From Deltaproteobacteria bacterium (lineage in GTDB: Bacteria > Campylobacterota_A > Desulfurellia > JAGGSF01), in NCBI GenBank assembly GCA_021159235.1, contig JAGGSF010000042.1, positions 1 through 18,545 on the forward strand: a stretch of DNA of 18,545 bases. The letters are read 5' to 3'. A program made the translations under genes and the position numbers. Under the pieces are notes generated by a model. It saw only the letters and a list, made by a program, of their open reading frames with translations, searched no databases and was not told the DNA's origin. This document shows, one piece after another, positions 13,678 through 18,545 of this stretch (position 1 is its first letter; each line of letters begins with the position of its first letter).

Positions 13678-14727
13678 ATGAAATTAGGATTGCTGGGATT
13701 CCCAAAGGTTGGAAAGAAAACGTTGTTTGAACTTTTGACGGGTAAAGAGGCTGATCTTTCTAAAGGTACAGGTATAGCCTGCGTCAGAGATGAGCGTCTC
13801 AATCAACTGGCCAAGATATATAAACCCAGGAAAGCAGTCCACGCTACACTGGAGTTTTTAATTATTCCGGATATAGGAGAACAGAACAACACAAAAATCT
13901 TTCAGGTCATGCAAAATGTAGATGTTTTATGCCACATTGTAAGGGTATTTAAAGATGATACGGTATTCCACATAAAAGGCAGTATAAATCCTGCAAGAGA
14001 CATAAAAACAGTAAACGATGAGTTGATACTAAATGACCTTCTTTTCATAGAAAAACGCACTGGCAAGTTGAAGAAAGAACTTACGAGAAAATCTGCACAA
14101 TCTAAACTGAATGAAGAAAAATTGCTTTTGCGTTTCAAACAACATCTGGAAGAAGGAAAGCCATTGCGTACTTTAGCCCTTTCTGATGAAGAGAAAAAAC
14201 TTGCAAAAAGTTACCCGTTTTTAACTTTTAAAAATATGATAGTGGTGTTGAATGTAGGGGAGGAGGACACCACAGATAACAGACTATTAGAGACATTAAA
14301 AAAACACTTTGCCGATCAGAACATGGAATGGATTCAAATACCAGCCAAGCTTGAAAAGGAAATCTCTGCAATGGAATCTGAAGAGGAAAGACAGGCTTTT
14401 TTAAAGGAGATGGGAATAGGAGCTTCCGCTTTAGAGAAACTCACCATATTATCCTGCAAGGCACTGGGTTTAATTACATTTTTCACCGTAGGAAAGGATG
14501 AGGTTAGAGCATGGATGATCCCCAAGGGTTCAAGAGCACCGGAAGCTGCTCGCGCTGTTCACACAGATATGGAAAAAGGTTTTATTCGAGCACAGGTTAT
14601 AAAATACGATGACCTTATAAAACTGGGAAATGAAAAGAATGTTAGAAAATCTGGTAAATACATGCTTAAAGGTAAAGACTATGTTGTTGAGGATGGTGAT
14701 ATCTTGAATTTTCTCTTCAATGTGTAA
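13678..14727 (+). CDS. YchF/OLA1-like protein (DUF933) with a degenerate nucleotide-binding site
   Basis: 349 residues related to YchF, the ribosome-associated ATPase/GTPase, but modified. The P-loop reads GFPKVGKKT (7-15): Lys14 replaces the Ser/Thr that binds Mg2+. The G3 segment, normally DIAGLVKGAS followed by a GLGN motif, is replaced by a shorter PDIGEQNNT. Beyond this the match resumes: DVLCHIVRVFKDD, DELILNDL, a coiled region near 125-165, and NVGEED in place of the ATP-specificity NVDE/NKxE. The C-terminal TGS/DUF933 part is well kept (VRAWMIPKGSRAPEAA, HTDMEKGFIRAQVI, LKGKDYVVEDGDILNFLFNV). It is probably a paralogue that uses the C-terminal domains for ribosome or RNA binding with weak or no NTPase activity. 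It is first in a six-gene operon, 16 bp before tatA. Confidence 0.88.
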   Translation: MKLGLLGFPKVGKKTLFELLTGKEADLSKGTGIACVRDERLNQLAKIYKPRKAVHATLEFLIIPDIGEQNNTKIFQVMQNVDVLCHIVRVFKDDTVFHIKGSINPARDIKTVNDELILNDLLFIEKRTGKLKKELTRKSAQSKLNEEKLLLRFKQHLEEGKPLRTLALSDEEKKLAKSYPFLTFKNMIVVLNVGEEDTTDNRLLETLKKHFADQNMEWIQIPAKLEKEISAMESEEERQAFLKEMGIGASALEKLTILSCKALGLITFFTVGKDEVRAWMIPKGSRAPEAARAVHTDMEKGFIRAQVIKYDDLIKLGNEKNVRKSGKYMLKGKDYVVEDGDILNFLFNV

Positions 14728-14743
14728 TGACAGGGGAGGAGGT

Positions 14744-15025
14744 GTGTTCCCATCCATAGGACCAACTGAACTCTTGATAATTGCCCTCATCGCCATCGTT
14801 GTTGTAGGTCCACGAAGAGTTCCCGAAATTATGAGAAGTGTAGCTAAGTTCTACAGGTCATTAAAAGATAATGTAGATGACCTGAAGAAAAATGTAAAAG
14901 ATTCCATAAACATAGATGATGAGGATGAACCATTTTATAAAAAATCGGTAAAGGTGCCCAATCCGGATAGCAGAGAAAAGGATGGTAGAAAAGAGGAACC
15001 TCCAAAAAGAAGCAACGGTTCTTGA
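14744..15025 (+). CDS. tatA: Sec-independent translocase component TatA/TatB
   Basis: A 93-aa single-span membrane protein of the twin-arginine translocation pathway, partner of TatC encoded next. The short periplasmic start IGPTELL is followed by a hydrophobic helix (about residues 8-21), the hinge GPRRVPEIM, an amphipathic helix and a charged disordered tail. I chose the GTG at 14744 with GGGGAGG 4 nt upstream. The in-frame ATG at 14720 would add eight polar residues and overlap the previous gene. The hinge and VVVGPRR look slightly TatB-like, so the A/B assignment is open. Only one TatA/B gene lies here. Confidence 0.9.
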   Translation: MFPSIGPTELLIIALIAIVVVGPRRVPEIMRSVAKFYRSLKDNVDDLKKNVKDSINIDDEDEPFYKKSVKVPNPDSREKDGRKEEPPKRSNGS

Positions 15026-15731
15026 ACACTTAGAAGAATTGCGTTATAGATTAATCCTCATTATCGTTGGAATAATCATAGCTTTATGTATAACATACCC
15101 CTTTTCCAAGAATCTCCTGCATATCCTTATATCTCCCCTTCTTATCACATTGCCCAAGGGAAGCCACATTGTATTTACCGGTTTGACAGAAGCATTCTGG
15201 ATGAGAGTGCAAATCTCATTAGTAGCGGCTGTATTCCTGAGTTCTCCCTGGTCATTCCTTCAAACATGGCTGTTTGTAAAACCAGGCTTAAAAATAGAGG
15301 AAAGACGGATTGCCATCCCTCTAATTACTTCACTAACCGTATTCTTCATAAGTGGCGCTTTTTTTGCCTATAAGCTGGTTTTTCCATATGCATTCAAGTT
15401 TCTTTTGAGTTATGGAGGAGGCGAACTCATGCCTCTTCCCGGCATAAAACAGTATATCAGCTTTGCATTAAAACTCATCTTTGCCTTTGGAATTGTGTTC
15501 GAAATGCCAATTGTTAGTTTCTTTCTTTCTCGATTGGGACTTATTGATGCAAAAACACTTATTAAAAAAGCAGATTATGCGATTCTCATTATATTTATTG
15601 TGGCTGCTATATTTACTCCACCCGATGTATTCACTCAACTTCTGATGGCCGGTCCCTTAATACTTCTATACGGTTTGAGCATTGTTGTAGCTGCCATATT
15701 CTCCACCAGGAAAAGAAAAATTTATGAATGA
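14982..15731 (+). CDS. tatC: Sec-independent protein translocase TatC
   Basis: A 249-residue inner-membrane protein with six predicted spans; it binds twin-arginine signal peptides and exports folded proteins. Visible signatures are HLEELRYRL near the N-terminus, TEAFWMRVQIS, VKPGLKIEER, the span SLTVFFISGAFFAYKLVFP, FGIVFEMPIV with the conserved Glu, and IFTPPDVFTQLLMAGPLILLY. The ATG at 14982 lies 44 bp inside tatA; no strong ribosome-binding site precedes it, so coupling with tatA is likely. It overlaps the prepilin peptidase gene by 8 bp. Confidence 0.96.
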   Translation: MVEKRNLQKEATVLEHLEELRYRLILIIVGIIIALCITYPFSKNLLHILISPLLITLPKGSHIVFTGLTEAFWMRVQISLVAAVFLSSPWSFLQTWLFVKPGLKIEERRIAIPLITSLTVFFISGAFFAYKLVFPYAFKFLLSYGGGELMPLPGIKQYISFALKLIFAFGIVFEMPIVSFFLSRLGLIDAKTLIKKADYAILIIFIVAAIFTPPDVFTQLLMAGPLILLYGLSIVVAAIFSTRKRKIYE

Positions 15732-16464
15732 AGTTTTTGTTTTTATTTCCGGTCTTGTTGTGGGTAGTTTCTTAAATGTATGTATATACAGAATACCGCG
15801 TAATGAATCTCTGTTATATCCTCCTTCCCATTGTCCATTCTGCGGTGCGCATATCAGATGGTCTGACAACATTCCGATTATAAGTTACATTATTCTAAAA
15901 GGTAGATGTCGAAACTGTGGAGCTCATATACCCATACGCTACCCGTTGGTAGAATTTCTTTCGGCCACAATCCTCATTCTTCTGTATGAAAGATTTTCAC
16001 TTTCTCTTCTTTTCTTAAAATATGCAGTATTCAGTTACGCTCTTCTTACTATCACATTTATAGACATTAAACACCTGATTGTTCCGGATAGAATTGTTCT
16101 TCCTTTAATTTTATTAGGCATACTGTTTTCATTACCTCACCATGTTTTAAAATCAATCGTGGGAATAGCAGGTGGTTTTGTTTTGTTTGTCCTTATCGCC
16201 ATCATAGGTAAAATCTTATTTAAAAAGGAAGCACTGGGTGGAGGGGATATAAAACTAATTGCTGCCTGTGGTGCTTTTTTGGGTATAACGGGAGTTATAA
16301 TTACAACCTTCTTAAGCGCATTTTTTGGTAGTATCTTTGGTATATATTTTATCATATTTAAAAAGGGTAAAATCTCATCACAACTCCCTTATGCCCCCTT
16401 CATCTCTGTCGCTGCTTTTCTCTATATTCTTTATGGAGAAACGATCGTAAGATGGTGCTTGTAG
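15724..16464 (+). CDS. pilD: Type IV prepilin peptidase / N-methyltransferase (A24 family)
   Basis: A 246-aa inner-membrane aspartic protease that trims and N-methylates type IV prepilins or type II secretion pseudopilins. The N-terminal methylation domain has the two CxxC pairs (Cys37/Cys40, Cys62/Cys65). Catalytic Asp114 lies in FIDIKHLIVPD and Asp175 in the GGGDIKL motif. Several hydrophobic spans follow the usual plan. This full-length bifunctional form implies type IV pili or a related secretion machine elsewhere in the genome; no pilin or pilus genes lie in this window. It overlaps tatC and the downstream permease by 8 and 13 bp. Also called gspO in type II secretion systems. Confidence 0.95.
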   Translation: MNEVFVFISGLVVGSFLNVCIYRIPRNESLLYPPSHCPFCGAHIRWSDNIPIISYIILKGRCRNCGAHIPIRYPLVEFLSATILILLYERFSLSLLFLKYAVFSYALLTITFIDIKHLIVPDRIVLPLILLGILFSLPHHVLKSIVGIAGGFVLFVLIAIIGKILFKKEALGGGDIKLIAACGAFLGITGVIITTFLSAFFGSIFGIYFIIFKKGKISSQLPYAPFISVAAFLYILYGETIVRWCL

Positions 16465-17489
16465 ATAAATACATAATAAAACAACTTACAAAAACATTCC
16501 TCTCTTCATTTATTATATTAACAGCATTGATGCTATTTGCAGGCGTTATTCAGATATCTCATATTGTTTTTGTGCAGGGCATCACCGTAAAGATACTTCT
16601 AAAGATTTTTTACCAGCAGGCAACCTTTGTCGCTATATTCACCATTCCCATGGCACTTACCGTAGCAGTCAACTTCGTATATGCAGATTTCACCAAGAAC
16701 AATGAAATTATCGCCTTTCAAACCAGCGGTATAAGCAAACTCAACTTATACAAACCCGCTTCTTACTTCACCATATTTATATTTCTCATATCTTTTCTAA
16801 ATGTATCCTCTATAGCTTACAAACAGAGGGGAGAATTCCATCTTACATTGCTTCAGTTAACCCGGCACAAGATATATTCGAAAATTTCAGAGAGGTCTTT
16901 TTTCCGCTTCTCAAAAGGATCCGTTATCTATGCGGAAACAATTTCCCCTGATACCTTAGAGCTTAAGTCTATATTTTTGCAAACACCGCGGGAGATAATC
17001 GTAGCTCAAGAGGGACGTTTTTGGGATTCTCCAAAAGGAACGATATTTTTGATGAAAGATGGAAACATGTATAAGAGAAAGGATAAAACAGTAGAAATCA
17101 CGAGTTTTAAGGAGTTCAATACCCTCATCTCCCCTCAAAGATTTGTCCAAAAAGCAGAAGAAATAAGAAAAGAACCCAAATATATGAACATGTGGCAGCT
17201 GTTTCACATAAAAAGCGATTTTGCAAAGATGCAGATTAATAAGATGTGTGTTCTTTCATCTTCTGTATTCGTCCTTTCTTTGGTTGCTTTTAGCCTGGGT
17301 GTAATTTCCAAATCGGGCAAATCTGCAGGATTTATCCTATGTATAGGAATCTTCATCTTATTTTATATTCTCGAGATGCTGGGCGAGAGTGTTGCTAAAT
17401 CTACAAACATCCCATTTTATATATGGTTGCCGAATATAGTTCTGGTTATTTTTGGTGCAGTTTTGTTTTTATCTGTAGTTCGGAGGTAA
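16452..17489 (+). CDS. LptF/LptG (YjgP/YjgQ) family permease
   Basis: A 345-residue inner-membrane permease. In the Lpt machine LptF and LptG with the LptB ATPase extract lipopolysaccharide toward the outer membrane. The plan fits: three N-terminal spans (about 15-35, 52-75, 100-120), with NEIIAFQTSGIS after the second matching the family's ABC-contact region, then a periplasmic jellyroll-like domain (about 125-250) with FSKGSVIYAE and GTIFLMKDGNMY, then three C-terminal spans. Only one such gene is here; LptF and LptG cannot be told apart by eye. The start ATG 16452 has a weak, distant GGAG. Three bases separate it from metF. Confidence 0.88.
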   Translation: MVLVDKYIIKQLTKTFLSSFIILTALMLFAGVIQISHIVFVQGITVKILLKIFYQQATFVAIFTIPMALTVAVNFVYADFTKNNEIIAFQTSGISKLNLYKPASYFTIFIFLISFLNVSSIAYKQRGEFHLTLLQLTRHKIYSKISERSFFRFSKGSVIYAETISPDTLELKSIFLQTPREIIVAQEGRFWDSPKGTIFLMKDGNMYKRKDKTVEITSFKEFNTLISPQRFVQKAEEIRKEPKYMNMWQLFHIKSDFAKMQINKMCVLSSSVFVLSLVAFSLGVISKSGKSAGFILCIGIFILFYILEMLGESVAKSTNIPFYIWLPNIVLVIFGAVLFLSVVRR

Positions 17490-17492
17490 CCT

Positions 17493-18365
17493 ATGCGCAT
17501 CATAGAGCTTATGAAAATTAAAAGACCATTTGTCTCCCTTGAATTCTTCCCTCCCAAGGATCAAGCCCTGTGGCCAAGATTCTTTGAGACAGTGGAAAAA
17601 TTAAAGACTGTCAATCCCCTATTTGTTTCTGTTACCTGCGGAGCCCTGGGCAGCGGTCAGGAATATACAAAGGAGATTACCATTCGCTTAAAAAAAGATT
17701 TTAAACTGGAAGTAATGGCACATTTGACCTGCATAAACAGTTCTTCAGACAAACTCCATTCTCTTCTGAAAGCACTACTTGAAGCTGGAGTGGATAACGT
17801 TTTGGCACTGAGGGGTGATCTGCCTCAAGACAAAACATTTGATTATAAGGAAGGTGAGTTCAAACATGCCTCAGACTTAATATCTTTTCTCCGTAAATAC
17901 TATCCACAATTCGGTATTGCCGTTGCCAGCTATCCAGAAGGACATCCTGAATCTCTTAGTTTAGAAGAGGATTTAAAATTCCTCAAACTAAAGTTAGACA
18001 GAGGTGCAGATTTTGCCATTACACAACTCTTTTTTGATAACAATATCTACTGGAAATTTTTAGAGAAGGCAAGGAATATTGGCATTGACAAGCCTATTAT
18101 TCCGGGAATTCTGCCTGTGACAAACCTTAAAACCTTAGAGCGTATCCTCTCTCAATGCGGAGCAAGTATTCCAGAACAGCTTTCAAAAGACCTACATATT
18201 GCCCACGAAAAAGGTGGGGCTGAAGCAGTTAAAGCTCTGGGTACGGAGTATGCAACAATGCAGATAAAAGAACTTTTAAATGGAGGGGTTCCGGGCGTAC
18301 ATATCTTTACTTTAAACATGGCAAGCACATGTTTAAACATCTTCAGAACGCTCAATTTAATATAA
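17493..18365 (+). CDS. metF: 5,10-methylenetetrahydrofolate reductase
   Basis: A 290-aa FAD-dependent (beta/alpha)8 enzyme that makes 5-methyl-THF for methionine synthesis, or feeds C1 metabolism. Family motifs are VSLEFFPPK with the catalytic Glu, VSVTCGALGSG, AHLTCINS, LALRGDLP, VASYPEGHPES, ITQLFFDN and PGVHIFTLN. The start ATG has GGAGGT 7 nt upstream. It is the last gene of the operon, with no clear terminator behind it. The 3' end contains a 10-bp inverted repeat (TTTAAACATG 18311-18320 with 18328-18337) inside the coding region. A role in methionine rather than in envelope export makes it the metabolic outlier of the operon. Confidence 0.96.
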   Translation: MRIIELMKIKRPFVSLEFFPPKDQALWPRFFETVEKLKTVNPLFVSVTCGALGSGQEYTKEITIRLKKDFKLEVMAHLTCINSSSDKLHSLLKALLEAGVDNVLALRGDLPQDKTFDYKEGEFKHASDLISFLRKYYPQFGIAVASYPEGHPESLSLEEDLKFLKLKLDRGADFAITQLFFDNNIYWKFLEKARNIGIDKPIIPGILPVTNLKTLERILSQCGASIPEQLSKDLHIAHEKGGAEAVKALGTEYATMQIKELLNGGVPGVHIFTLNMASTCLNIFRTLNLI

Positions 18366-18385
18366 TCACTAATTTTTAGCCACAC

Positions 18386-18414
18386 TTAACAATATACGCC
18401 AGAAATGCTATATT
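18386..18414 (+). promoter_or_regulatory. Promoter of the right-edge resolvase-like gene (leaderless type)
   Basis: TTAACA (18386-18391), 17-bp spacer, TATATT (18409-18414), then 8 nt to the ATG at 18423. No Shine-Dalgarno is present. The AT-rich setting makes a chance match possible. Confidence 0.55.
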
Positions 18415-18422
18415 TATAAAGT

Positions 18423-18545
18423 ATGAAGGCAAGAGAAGTAATGGAGATATTGCGAATATCAAGATCAACTGTCAGGAATTTAAGAAAAGAAGGAGTTTTA
18501 AAAGCAGAGAAACTTCCTAACGGACATTATGATTTTGATCCTGAA
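18423..18545 (+). CDS. IS607-type resolvase/transposase N-terminus (partial), MerR-like HTH
   Basis: The last 123 bases encode 41 residues from ATG 18423 and run off the window. The start (MKAREVMEILRISRSTVRNL) is a winged helix-turn-helix with the AREVMEILRIS and STVRNLRKEG helices. The piece RAEKLPNG-like (here KAEKLPNGHYDFDPE) is typical of the N-terminal DNA-binding domain of IS607 serine recombinases, which precedes the catalytic resolvase domain. A plain MerR-like regulator cannot be excluded without the rest of the gene. If correct, an IS607 element, usually with a TnpB gene, starts near 18366-18422. Confidence 0.72.
   Translation, partial: MKAREVMEILRISRSTVRNLRKEGVLKAEKLPNGHYDFDPE

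Noticed and set aside
18366-18422. A third copy of the 116-bp repeat near the right edge
   Set aside because: Only a short GTGTGGC match is present on the minus strand; the rest does not align.
1-18545. tRNA or rRNA genes
   Set aside because: I saw no cloverleaf with a GTTCRANNC-type T loop outside coding sequence and no rRNA-like stretch.

Overview
The window reads as chromosomal DNA from a diderm (Gram-negative type) bacterium of moderate-to-low GC. Evidence for a diderm is an outer-membrane porin-like protein with a signal peptide and a C-terminal Phe, and an LptF/LptG-type lipopolysaccharide export permease. The CIRCE-controlled groES-groEL pair, the tightly overlapping operons and several apparently leaderless promoters fit a deep-branching bacterium better than a classical gammaproteobacterium. 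I cannot assign a phylum from sequence alone.

Layout. (1) Bases 1-1700: tail of an unidentified + strand gene, then a - strand porin with a textbook sigma70 promoter and a strong terminator, and an unusual array of three linked hairpins upstream of the promoter. (2) Bases 1701-4962: two 116-bp direct repeats with only two differences flank a three-gene block: an unrecognised + strand gene, and a translationally coupled MoxR-type AAA ATPase / DUF2201 (HExxH plus VWA-like) pair on the - strand. (3) Bases 4995-10794: a tryptophan operon, trpL-trpE-G-D-F-B-A. It is preceded by a ribosome-mediated attenuator with a short leader peptide containing three consecutive Trp codons, mutually exclusive hairpins, and a second Rho-independent terminator in tandem. 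trpC is absent from the operon. (4) Bases 10766-12757: convergent groES-groEL under a perfect CIRCE operator. (5) Bases 12863-13612: a DUF72 gene. (6) Bases 13678-18365: a tightly packed operon with a degenerate YchF/OLA1-like protein, TatA/B, TatC, prepilin peptidase, LptF/G-type permease and methylenetetrahydrofolate reductase. (7) From 18423: the first 41 codons of an IS607-type resolvase/MerR-like protein cut by the window end.

How the genes work together: the trp genes encode chorismate-to-tryptophan synthesis except the TrpC step, controlled by transcript attenuation on charged tRNA-Trp. The tat/pilD/lptF operon is mostly an envelope-export module. groESL is a HrcA-type heat-shock operon. 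The MoxR/DUF2201 pair is probably a chaperone-like or metallopeptidase-like module of unknown target.

The most interesting observations are the tandem trp attenuator with an apparently leaderless leader peptide, the recurring promoter arrangement that places the start codon 7-9 nt after the -10 box with no Shine-Dalgarno, the hairpin array whose inner stems differ but keep pairing, the repeat-bounded MoxR block, and the YchF-like protein that has lost its P-loop Ser/Thr and G3 loop but keeps its C-terminal domains.
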